A DNA stretch of 64,000 nt, from contig NZ_JAJIRN010000002.1 in NCBI RefSeq assembly GCF_025717515.1, positions 310,001 through 374,000 on the forward strand, written 5' to 3'. This document shows, one piece after another, positions 9,424-18,111 of the stretch. Position numbers and translations under genes: made by a program. Every line of letters starts with the position of its first letter. The first letter of the stretch is position 1. Source of the stretch: Roseateles oligotrophus. Its GTDB lineage: Bacteria > Pseudomonadota > Gammaproteobacteria > Burkholderiales > Burkholderiaceae_C. The notes below the pieces were generated by a model, which saw nothing but the letters and a program-made list of their open reading frames with translations, searched no databases and was not told where the DNA came from.

Positions 9424-11298
9424 ATGGATGAGCGCCGCCCCAATTCGGCCCGCGTGCCTGCGGCACAGATTGCCAAGGCCGCCTTGGTTCGCCTCGGGCA
9501 AGCGCAACTCGAACCCACGCCGGAGAATTACGCTCGCGCCTATGCGGTCGAATCGGGCACCGAGGCCGCGCCTGCGGCCCTACCGGAAGCCACCCAAACC
9601 CTGCTCAGCAAGCTGCTTGCCTTAGGCGTTAGCAGCAGCCAGACTCGAGTGGACTTGCAGACCTGCATTCGCGAGTTGCGTTGGGCGGATGCGATCCGCC
9701 AGGTTGAAGATTTGCAGCAAAAAGAAGGCCCGGCCGCACAGGCCGAGGCGCTGGCACAAGTGATTGAGCGGCTGGTGCGTGGGCTCGAGCGTGGCGGCCG
9801 CCAATGGACGCTGGCGAAAAAGAAAGATGGTCTGCAGCGCGTGCTCGAAGGCAACCGCAGCGATACGCAGCGCCTGCTTAAACGGATGGGGCAACTGGTC
9901 AGCAGTTGGGATTCAGACATCGCCGATGCCAGCATCGACACCAGCGAAGAAGACGGCGGCTCGCCGAGCCAGTTCTTCATGAGCGATGACTTTGCAGCCA
10001 GCCAATTCGATCAAGCCGAAGAACCCAAGCCTGTTGCGACGGCATCGATCACGGCGGCGCCGGCAGCCGGCCCAAACGCCTGGCCCAGGGTCGGAGCTTC
10101 GCTGCACGACACGGTTCAGCATGCGCTGAAGAGCCCGGAAGGCTATGCCGATGAATTGATGGCCGAACTCGACCTCGCCCACCGCGAGCTCTCGAGTGGC
10201 GGCGCGACGCCCGAGGCTGCCGCGAAAATCGAAGCGCTGTGCAAACGCGCCCGCCACATGCTCGACCATCGCCAGCATATGTTCGGCGAACTGGGTGAAC
10301 TTTGCCGCGAACTGAGCGCCAGCCTGGTCGATCTGGCCGAGGACGACTCATGGGCGCGCGGGCAATGCGAGGCGATGAACGACACGCTGGAACAAGGGCT
10401 TAGCGGCCGCGGCGTGCGCTCGGTCACCGAGATGCTAGGCGGCACCCGCGAACGCCAGCGCCTGCTGCGCGATGAACGCAGCCGGGCCCGCGATTCGCTG
10501 AAATCTTTGATACACCAAATGCTGGCCGAGTTGGGCGAGTTGGGTCAGCACACCGACCGATTCCAAAACAGCATTGGTCGCTATGCCGAGGTGATTGAAA
10601 AGGCCGATTCGCTGGAAAGCCTGGCCGGCGTCGTGCGCGAGATGGTGGAGGAAAGCCGCAGCGTGCAGTCACTGGTGCGCCAGACCCAAGACCGTTTGAG
10701 CCTGGAACATGACCGGGCCAGCAGCCTGAGCCAGAAGGTTGAGGAGTTGGAGGGCGAGTTGCGCCGTATGTCAAACGAGGTGCAGACCGATCAACTGACG
10801 CAAATCGCCAACCGGCGTGGCCTATTGGCGGCTTTTGCGACCGAACAGGCCAAGTTGGAGCGCGTCAGCGGGGAAGACAATGTTGCGGGCGCCGAAAGTG
10901 CCAAGATCGCGCTCGCTCTGCTCGACATCGATAACTTCAAACGCCTGAATGACACGCTGGGCCACGGCGCCGGTGACATCGCCCTGAAGTCACTGGCCGA
11001 ACGCGTCTCCAACGAGTTGCGGCCCGGCGATCTGGTCGCCCGCTACGGCGGCGAGGAGTTTGTTTTGATGCTGCCCAACACACCGTTGGACGAAGCTCAG
11101 GCGGTGTTACAGCGCTTGCAGCGGGCCTTGTCCGCGAGTTTGTTCATGCATGAAGGCAAAGACGTTTTCGTCACCTTCTCGGCCGGAGTCACCCATTACA
11201 GGCTGGGTGAAACCTTGGAAGCCGCGCTCGACCGCGCCGATCTGGCCTTGTACGAGGCCAAGCACACCGGCAAGAACCGGGCTTGCGTGGCGCCCTGA
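9424..11298 (+). CDS. Diguanylate cyclase with long N-terminal regulatory region
   Basis: The C-terminal ~170 residues form a GGDEF domain with the variant active site RYGGEEF and the inhibitory site RPGD at normal spacing, so synthesis of c-di-GMP with product inhibition is expected. The first ~440 residues are mostly helical and acidic with no recognisable sensor fold, and the stretch before GGEEF (LSQKVEELEGELRRMSNEV) looks like a coiled coil that could drive dimerisation. No membrane segments are seen. The ATG at 9424 is preceded by AGGAG with six bases spacing; a GTG at 9421 is less likely. It probably forms one operon with the HPt and REC-GGDEF-EAL genes. Confidence 0.9.
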   Translation: MDERRPNSARVPAAQIAKAALVRLGQAQLEPTPENYARAYAVESGTEAAPAALPEATQTLLSKLLALGVSSSQTRVDLQTCIRELRWADAIRQVEDLQQKEGPAAQAEALAQVIERLVRGLERGGRQWTLAKKKDGLQRVLEGNRSDTQRLLKRMGQLVSSWDSDIADASIDTSEEDGGSPSQFFMSDDFAASQFDQAEEPKPVATASITAAPAAGPNAWPRVGASLHDTVQHALKSPEGYADELMAELDLAHRELSSGGATPEAAAKIEALCKRARHMLDHRQHMFGELGELCRELSASLVDLAEDDSWARGQCEAMNDTLEQGLSGRGVRSVTEMLGGTRERQRLLRDERSRARDSLKSLIHQMLAELGELGQHTDRFQNSIGRYAEVIEKADSLESLAGVVREMVEESRSVQSLVRQTQDRLSLEHDRASSLSQKVEELEGELRRMSNEVQTDQLTQIANRRGLLAAFATEQAKLERVSGEDNVAGAESAKIALALLDIDNFKRLNDTLGHGAGDIALKSLAERVSNELRPGDLVARYGGEEFVLMLPNTPLDEAQAVLQRLQRALSASLFMHEGKDVFVTFSAGVTHYRLGETLEAALDRADLALYEAKHTGKNRACVAP

Positions 11299-11356
11299 GA
11301 GCTCAACCGATTGGGGTCGGAGCTTGTCGGGTACAACAAGGTCCAACCCGCAAATT

Positions 11357-12733
11357 CTAAAAATTAAACGCCAGCCGCAAGCCGCCCCAATGCTTGCCAT
11401 TGACCACGATGGGCGCCGAGACTTCCTTCAACAACACGAAACGGCCGCCGCCCATATCGCGGCGGTAGGTTTGCAACAGGAATGGCCGCTGATTGCGGGC
11501 CGAGGCCAGGCCGGTACGGTCATTGAAGATACGCCGGTAACGGCTGTTGGCGGTGTTCCAGACCACATCGCCGCTGCGCTGAGGCTGGCAGTACTTTTTA
11601 TTGTGCGTCGCCACATAACCATTGCGATCTACGGCAATGCAATAGACCACCTTGTCGCTCAAGCTCAGTAATTTCTCCTGCACGGCGGGAAAATGGCGGT
11701 CTGCCAAATCAACAAAACCGGTCAGATGTTGAGGCGGATTGGAGCCGGCGACAGCACGGTAGTTGTCATCGAACAGTTGCGCCGGCTTGACCGCGCCACT
11801 CTTCAAAGACGCCTCCAGAATCGTCGAGATTTCAAGCGCCGCAGATTGCGCCGCGCGAATATAGGGCGCGTCATCCACCTCGACACCCGAACCCGCTATC
11901 TGCTCGATCAACTGCTCGGACAGCTTCAGGAAACGGTCGCTGCAAACAAACGCCGCATCCAGGCTGATCATCGCCTGCTGAACCTCGCTTTCCAACTCGC
12001 CGGCGCGTGTGGACAAGGAATCTATGGTCAGCGCACTTTGCGACGCCGACTCGGCAATCCGCCCGACATTGGCCTGCACATCGGCGAAAGCTTGATGGAT
12101 CAAGCTCTTCTTGGCCTGCGCAGGATCGTTGCGCAACTCGCGGCTGAAGGTCTCGATGCGTGCGTCCAAGGTCGCCACCGTGCCCATGATCGACTTGGAT
12201 GAATTTTCGACCTGGCCCGCCAAGGCCTTGACGGCATCGGCCACCACGCCGAAACCAAGGCCCGCCTCACCGGCTCGACCCGCTTCGACCGAAGCGTTGA
12301 AGGCTACCAAACGAGTCTGCAAGGCGATTTTGGTGATTTCGGAGGCGGCGTCGGAGACCAGCCGCAGCGTCTGCACTATCCCACCAACCTCGTTGCCCAC
12401 CCCTTCCAAAGCTTGTGCGGCCCGGCTGACCGCGCTGCTCGACCGCTCGGTCGAATGGCTGATCGCCTGCTGCGCGATGCGCACCTGAGCCAAGTCGCTG
12501 GACAAAGCGCCCATCGCCTGGCACTGCGCGACGACGATTTTTTGAGTATCTTCGAGCACCCCCCGGACTTCGGCAGCATCTTTTCCCACGCTGGAAACCG
12601 ACCGGGCCACCTTGCGTATCAGCTCCATCAAGGCTTCCGCCCCCGAGCTTGGCGAGCCCGTTGAGGCTCTTGATCCGACCGGCGTCGTCACGCCAGAACT
12701 ATTTTCTTGTCGCTTCCACCCGAAAAATGACAT
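11357..12733 (-). CDS. Soluble methyl-accepting chemotaxis protein, sensor domain at C-terminus
   Basis: A 458-residue protein with no membrane segment. The N-terminal half is an MCP signalling module whose hairpin tip region reads LVAFNASVEAGRAGEAGLGF followed by GVVADAVKALAGQVE, a divergent form of the usual NAAIEAARAGE tip. The C-terminal ~170 residues resemble a Cache-like ligand domain (YCIAVDRNGYVATHN, VLLKEVSAPIVVNGKHWGGL). Signalling first and sensing last is the reverse of the classical receptor. The start at 12733 has GGAG five bases upstream. It follows fliA by 40 bp and is the last gene of the flhB-flhA-flhF-flhG-fliA run, so it should be made with the flagellar regulon. Confidence 0.85.
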   Translation of the reverse strand: MSFFGWKRQENSSGVTTPVGSRASTGSPSSGAEALMELIRKVARSVSSVGKDAAEVRGVLEDTQKIVVAQCQAMGALSSDLAQVRIAQQAISHSTERSSSAVSRAAQALEGVGNEVGGIVQTLRLVSDAASEITKIALQTRLVAFNASVEAGRAGEAGLGFGVVADAVKALAGQVENSSKSIMGTVATLDARIETFSRELRNDPAQAKKSLIHQAFADVQANVGRIAESASQSALTIDSLSTRAGELESEVQQAMISLDAAFVCSDRFLKLSEQLIEQIAGSGVEVDDAPYIRAAQSAALEISTILEASLKSGAVKPAQLFDDNYRAVAGSNPPQHLTGFVDLADRHFPAVQEKLLSLSDKVVYCIAVDRNGYVATHNKKYCQPQRSGDVVWNTANSRYRRIFNDRTGLASARNQRPFLLQTYRRDMGGGRFVLLKEVSAPIVVNGKHWGGLRLAFNF

Positions 12734-12773
12734 TGGCTCTCCAAATCCATTCGCAAAAGGCTTGGCAAATGGT

Positions 12774-13487
12774 CTACCAGTCGCGCAGCTTGACCCGCAA
12801 ACGCGCAATCGCTTGGCTGTGCAGCTGGCACACGCGCGACTCGGTGACCTTGAGCACCACCGCAATTTCCTTCAAGTTCATATCGTGCTCGTAATACATG
12901 CTCATCATGTATTGCTCGCGCTCGGGCAGATTTTTGATCGCCCCCACCAACGCTTCGCGCATGCGGTGGTCCTGCAGTTTGAGCATCGGGTTATTGCTGT
13001 TGTCGGCGACATGACGATCAAGGAAATCCTCATCACCCTCGTCGCCCGACATATCCTCCAGATACACCAACTGGGTGCCGCGCACCTTGCCCAGCAGTTC
13101 TTGATATTCTTCCAGTGGCACGCCCATCTCAATGGCGATCTCGCTTTCCAGCGGCGCACGGCCGAGCTTTTGCTCGAGCTTGCGCACCGCACTCTCGATC
13201 TCCCGCTGTTGGCGGCGCGAGCCTCGGCTCATCCAGTCGCCGCCGCGCAATTCGTCCAGCATGGCGCCGCGAATGCGCTGGGTGGCGAAGGTTTCAAACT
13301 GCACGCCTTGGCCAATGTCGAAGCGGCTCAAGGCGTCCGTCAGGCCGATCAAACCGACCTGGATGAGATCATCGATTTCGATGTTGGCGGGCAATTTGGC
13401 AATCATCTGATGCGCCAAGCGGCGGACCAGAGGGCTGTATTGCCGAATCAGGGAGGAATTATCGAGGCGGCCTTTGGCGGTATACAT
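12774..13487 (-). CDS. fliA: RNA polymerase sigma-28 factor FliA
   Basis: A 237-residue group 3 sigma factor with region 2 (YSPLVRRLAHQMIAKLPANI, then DLIQVGLIGLTDALSRFD), region 3 (RGAMLDELRGGDWMSR) and region 4 (MYYEHDMNLKEIAVVL with helix-turn-helix VTESRVCQLHSQAI). It directs polymerase to late flagellar promoters; sigma28-like boxes are visible before several genes here, such as fliC1 and motA. The start at 13487 is preceded by GGAG with six bases spacing. It sits 18 bp after flhG and before the MCP gene, the usual flhF-flhG-fliA order. Confidence 0.96.
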   Translation of the reverse strand: MYTAKGRLDNSSLIRQYSPLVRRLAHQMIAKLPANIEIDDLIQVGLIGLTDALSRFDIGQGVQFETFATQRIRGAMLDELRGGDWMSRGSRRQQREIESAVRKLEQKLGRAPLESEIAIEMGVPLEEYQELLGKVRGTQLVYLEDMSGDEGDEDFLDRHVADNSNNPMLKLQDHRMREALVGAIKNLPEREQYMMSMYYEHDMNLKEIAVVLKVTESRVCQLHSQAIARLRVKLRDW

Positions 13488-13505
13488 CATCAGCTCCAGC
13501 GGTAA

Positions 13506-14312
13506 TCAAACAGTGGCAACAGCATTACGCATCTGGGCCCGCACAGGCGGACGCAGAGGACTGGCATTGACCGAAGCCTCCAGCGCTGCGCCGGGAGGTG
13601 CAGCCATCAGAAGTTCGCGCGCCAAATGGCGGATTTCAGCCGAGATGGGCGCGCTGGACGGACTCTTGGGATCCATGCAGGCCCAATCGCGCAGCACCGC
13701 CCCGAGGAAACCATCGGCGCAGCTGCTGATTTGTTGGGCAATGCGGTCGGACAAGCGCAGCTGCGGCGAACAGGCCAGAAGCAGGCTGTAGACCATCAGG
13801 CCGGCCCGACTGGCCAGCCACTTCATGCCGGCATAAGCATGGGTCACGCTCATGCTGTCGGTATCGGCCAGCAAGACCGGCCGCACCTCGCGCAGCGCCA
13901 CCACACGGGCCAACTCGGCAGCGCTGGCATGCAGCAAAACCACATCGGCAAACGGTGCCGCGTCGCTGACGACTTCCAGGAACTGGGCGGCGGAACCGTT
14001 GGCGTTGATATAGCGCATCGGCAGCCCGCGCGCCGCAAGATAGGACACATCTTTGGACAAGCGCTCGACGCAAGAACCCAAATCGACCGAAGCCAGCTCA
14101 GAGGGTAGCGGCGCGCTCTCGCCGGCATCGACCACCAGCGTATGCAGGCCGAGTTCGGCAAAGGCCGCGCATAGCCCTTCCAGCAGCACGCCGCCACCCA
14201 TCACATGAGGGTTGCTGACCACCGGAATGAAACGAACCCGTGAACTGGCGAAGAGCCGACGCAGGCCATCGGCCTGGTCTTGCGGAGAGTAAGTAGGGTG
14301 AGCGTCGCGCAT
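13506..14312 (-). CDS. flhG: FlhG/FleN-like MinD family protein lacking the P-loop
   Basis: A 268-residue protein between flhF and fliA, the position of the flagellar-number regulator FlhG. The N-terminal DQADGLRRLFA matches the DQAxxLR element that in true FlhG stimulates the FlhF GTPase. However, where MinD-type ATPases have GKGGVGKT, this protein reads NPHVMGGGVL with no Lys-Thr, and the Walker B region (LVVDAGESAPLP) is also degraded. ATP-dependent dimerisation is therefore unlikely, and it may act only as an FlhF co-factor (inference). The start at 14312 is supported by AGGA eight bases upstream and by placing DQAxxLR near the N-terminus. The frame runs on to 14621 but only into flhF antisense-frame sequence. 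Confidence 0.82.
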   Translation of the reverse strand: MRDAHPTYSPQDQADGLRRLFASSRVRFIPVVSNPHVMGGGVLLEGLCAAFAELGLHTLVVDAGESAPLPSELASVDLGSCVERLSKDVSYLAARGLPMRYINANGSAAQFLEVVSDAAPFADVVLLHASAAELARVVALREVRPVLLADTDSMSVTHAYAGMKWLASRAGLMVYSLLLACSPQLRLSDRIAQQISSCADGFLGAVLRDWACMDPKSPSSAPISAEIRHLARELLMAAPPGAALEASVNASPLRPPVRAQMRNAVATV

Positions 14313-14344
14313 GATGTTGTCCTGTATCTCTTTTGAAGTGGGGA

Positions 14345-16018
14345 CTAAAAAGCACCCATGGCTGCGGGATGCTTGAGGCCAAGCGCGGGCCCCCCGGCAA
14401 AGATCAAATTCACATCGGCGCTGTCCATGCGCCAGGCGCCGGCCGCGGCCGCACGCAGCGCGCGTTGTACCAAGGCCTGGCTGGACAGACGGTGCCAGTC
14501 TTCCGGCACCCGCTGACCGTTGGTGACGCCCAGCACCTTCAGCTTGTGGCGAATCAAGGTGTCCAGCGCCGGGGCCAGCTTGACGGCCTCGTCGATCTTG
14601 GACAGCACCACACCGTGGCAATCGCTGGCACGCCAGGCGCTGACCACATCCTCAATCGTCTCGCCCTGCTGAGCGGCATTGATGACCAGAATCTTGCGCA
14701 CGCTGCGGTGGGCCAGCATGTCCAGCAACTCGTTGGTCCGGCTATCGCGCTGAGCCATGCCGGCGGTGTCGATCAAGACCATCTTCTTGCTCGACAGCAA
14801 CTCGAGCAGGTCTTCCAGCGAGGCCTTGTCATGCGCGGTATGCACCGGCACGCCGAGGATGCGACCATAAGCGCGCAGCTGCTCGTGCGCGCCGACCCGG
14901 TAGGCATCCAGCGTGATCAGGCCCAGATGTGCGGCACCATGGCGGGTAGCAAAGGCTGCGGCCAATTTGGCGGTGGTGGTGGTCTTGCCGACACCGGTGG
15001 AGCCGATCAGCGCGAACACGCCGCCCTGCTCTTCCAGCGCCGGGCTGTGTTCGTCGGTCAGCAGATTGCGCGACAGCACATTGGCGGCCCAAGTGGTTTC
15101 GTCGGCGGCCTCGCCGGGGCCACCCTTGAACTCGGCCGGGCAGCCTTCAACCAGCTTGCGCACCAAGGCGGGCGAAAAGCCGATCTCGAGTAACTTCTGG
15201 GTCAGACGGGCTTGAATCGGCTGGCGCTGCAATTTCTCCATGAAGGCCAGGGCGCCGAAACGCTCTTCGATCATGCCCTTCATCGAGCGCAACTCGTTCA
15301 TCATGTCTTGCTGATCGCGGCGGCCGCGGCCCGGCAAGTCGTTCAGCTCGTTCGAATTGCCAAGACCGGACAGGTCGGCCATTTCACGCTGCATCGCGGG
15401 CACACGAATCTCGTCGCGCAGTACCGGCGGTGCACGACGCTGTGCCGGGGCTGGCGGCTGCGCAACCGGTTCGGCCCGGCGTGGCTGCATCGCTTGCAAT
15501 GCGTTCTGGGCGCGCTGTTGACGCGCCGCATTCAAAGAACTGACGCCGACGGCATCTTGATGTCGCTCCATGGCCATTTGCGGGGCCAAGGGATCGGGCA
15601 CGCCATCCAACTCGGCTTGGCGGCGTTTGAGCACTCGCTCGCGCACATAGTCTTGGAACGACAAGGTGCTCATCGCCAAGGTTTGTACATCGCCCGCCAC
15701 ATCGTCCGCTGGATCGGCATAGCCAAAGCTCGGCTCATTGCGCTGGCCTGTACGCGCCGCGAAGCTGCGTGGATTGGCTGCTGCCGGATCGATTTGGCCG
15801 GCGGCCGGGCGAGCTTGCAAGCGGCTTGGTGCAGCAACGCGCGGAGCGGTGGCCGCCACGCGTTCGATCTGCGACATACCTTCCGGGGCCATCGCCAGCA
15901 CCTCGACACCCTCGGCACATGGCTTGTTGGACAAGACGACTGCGTCATTGCCGAAGGCGCGGCGCACCAGGGCCATCGCCTCACGGGAGGTTTTAGCGGT
16001 AAAGCGTTTGACGTTCAT
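14345..16018 (-). CDS. flhF: Flagellar SRP-like GTPase FlhF
   Basis: A 557-residue protein. The basic B domain begins MNVKRFTAKTSREAMALVR, followed by a ~250-residue low-complexity Ala/Arg/Gln-rich linker and an NG GTPase domain with P-loop GSTGVGKTTT (339-348), GLITLDAYRVGAHEQL, DTAGMAQRD and LSKIDEAVKL. FlhF recruits early flagellar components to the pole and sets flagellum placement. It overlaps flhA by 4 bp (ATGA at 16015-16018) and precedes flhG by 32 bp. All GTPase motifs appear intact, unlike those of its partner FlhG. Confidence 0.96.
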   Translation of the reverse strand: MNVKRFTAKTSREAMALVRRAFGNDAVVLSNKPCAEGVEVLAMAPEGMSQIERVAATAPRVAAPSRLQARPAAGQIDPAAANPRSFAARTGQRNEPSFGYADPADDVAGDVQTLAMSTLSFQDYVRERVLKRRQAELDGVPDPLAPQMAMERHQDAVGVSSLNAARQQRAQNALQAMQPRRAEPVAQPPAPAQRRAPPVLRDEIRVPAMQREMADLSGLGNSNELNDLPGRGRRDQQDMMNELRSMKGMIEERFGALAFMEKLQRQPIQARLTQKLLEIGFSPALVRKLVEGCPAEFKGGPGEAADETTWAANVLSRNLLTDEHSPALEEQGGVFALIGSTGVGKTTTTAKLAAAFATRHGAAHLGLITLDAYRVGAHEQLRAYGRILGVPVHTAHDKASLEDLLELLSSKKMVLIDTAGMAQRDSRTNELLDMLAHRSVRKILVINAAQQGETIEDVVSAWRASDCHGVVLSKIDEAVKLAPALDTLIRHKLKVLGVTNGQRVPEDWHRLSSQALVQRALRAAAAGAWRMDSADVNLIFAGGPALGLKHPAAMGAF

Positions 16019-18111
16019 GCCGTGCCTCCAATGATGGAACCAATACGGATGGAATGGGTTTCAGGAATTTCGCTGTGACCGAGCACCTTCAGGCGCGGAG
16101 CGGCACGTTTGAGCAAGCGGGCCATCGGTGCGCGGATCAGGTCGGGCACCAGCAAGCAGGCAGGCACACCGCGGTCTTCTTGCGCCTGCGCCGTCTCGGC
16201 CGCACTGCGGGCCAGCGTGTCGGCCACTCCGGGATCCAGCGCGGCGCCATGCGGCGAATTCAAGGCCTGGGTCACCAGACGCTCCAACTCCGGCTCCAAA
16301 GCGATCACATCCAGCTCTTTCACCGGGCCGTAGATTTGCTGCACGATGGCCGGTGAGATATGGGTGCGGATGCGCCGGGCCAGTTCGCCCGGATCGGTCA
16401 CGGTGGAATTTTCGGCCAGGCTCTCAACGATGGAACGCATGTCACGGATGTGCACACCCTCTTCCAGCAGCAGCTGGAGAATTCTTTGCAAGGTGGCAAT
16501 GCCGATCATTTTGGGTATCACGTCTTCAATCAGTTGAGGTGCTTGTTTGGTCAGATGTTCAACCAGCGCCTGGGTCTCTACTCGGCCCAGCAACTTGGCT
16601 GCGTGGACCTGCATCAAGTGTGAAAGATGTGTGGCCACCACGGTCGAACAATCAACCACGGTAAATCCGGCCATTTGCGCCATTTCCTTTTGCCGGTCGT
16701 CGATCCAGACCGCCGGCAGGCCAAAAGCGGGGTCGGTGGTCTGGGTACCGATCAGCTTTTGGGTCGCATGACCCGGGTTGATCGCCAACCACATGCCGGG
16801 GAAAGCCTCCGCCTCACCCACCACCGCGCCGCGCAGCGACAAACGGTACTGGCTGGGCCGCAGCTCCAGGTTGTCACGGATATGCACCGACGGCGGCAAG
16901 AAACCGACCTCTTGCGCGAACTTGCGCCGCACGCCTTTGATGCGACTGAGCAGGTCGCCCTCGCGGGTCTTGTCGACCAGGCTGATCAACCGGTAACCGA
17001 CCTCCAGGCCCAAGGTATCGACCGGGATCAAATCGTCCCAGGTCGCTTCTGAATTCGGCTCGGTCGGCGCCAAAGCCGTGATCGCCTGGTTGGTCTTGGC
17101 CTCGCGCTCCTGCTGCTGATCTTTGACTCGCAGCCACCAGGCCAGATAGCCCAGGGCCCCGGCGATGAACAAGAACACCAGGTGCGGCATGCCGGGAATC
17201 AAGCCCAGCAGACCGATCACCCCCGAGGTGACGGCCAAAGACTTGGCCGATCCAAAGACCTGGCGGCCGATCTGGCTGCCAATGTCTTTGTCGGTACCAA
17301 CGCGTGACACCACCATCGCCGCCGCGACCGAAATCAGCAAGGCAGGCACCTGCGCGACCAGCGCATCGCCGACCGCCAGCAAGATGTAGGAATCGGCCGC
17401 CTGGCCCGCGCTCAGGCCATGCTGGACCATGCCGATGATGAAGCCGCCGATGATATTGATGAACAGGATCAACATGCCGGCCACCGCGTCGCCGCGCACA
17501 AACTTGCTGGCACCGTCCATGGAACCGAAGAAGTCGGCCTCGTCACCCAACTCGGCGCGCCGGCGTTTGGCTTCTTTCTCGTCGATCAGACCCGCATTCA
17601 GATCGGCATCGACCGCCATCTGCTTGCCCGGCATCGCGTCCAAGGAGAACCGCGCGCCGACCTCGGCGATACGCTCCGCACCCTTGGTCACCACGATGAA
17701 GTTGATCACCACCAGAATTGCAAAAACAATCAGACCGACGGCAAAGTTGCCGCCGATCAGAAAATGCCCGAAGGCCTCGATCACCTTGCCGGCCGCCCCC
17801 GTGCCGGTATGGCCTTCCATCAAGACCACGCGGGTCGACGCGACGTTCAGCGACAGGCGCAGCAAGGTGGTCAAGAGCAGCACGGTCGGGAAGGCCGCAA
17901 AGTCCAGCGGCTTGATCATGTGCGCGGCCACCATCATCACCATCACCGCCATCGCGATATTGAAGGTGAACATCAAGTCCAGCATGAAGGGCGGCAGCGG
18001 CAACACCATCATGGCCAGCACCATGATGACCGCCACCGGAGCACCCAAGGCACCCAGCACGGCGGCACGTGGCCCCAGCAGGGCCTGCAGTTGAGCGATC
18101 AGGGCATTCAT
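16015..18111 (-). CDS. flhA: Flagellar export gate protein FlhA
   Basis: A 698-residue protein with eight expected N-terminal membrane segments (from ~20 to ~330) and the FHIPEP-type cytoplasmic loop ([35 protein letters not shown] region, ~150-190). The large soluble C-terminal domain (~360 on) binds chaperone-substrate complexes; WLAINPG and [12 protein letters not shown] are conserved blocks. Together with FlhB, FliP, FliQ and FliR it forms the export gate in the MS ring. It overlaps both neighbours by 4 bp, which indicates tight translational coupling in flhB-flhA-flhF. Confidence 0.97.
   Translation of the reverse strand: [698 protein letters not shown]

Noticed and set aside
12612-13505. 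297-codon plus-strand frame
   Set aside because: Antisense to fliA and the MCP start, both strongly supported.
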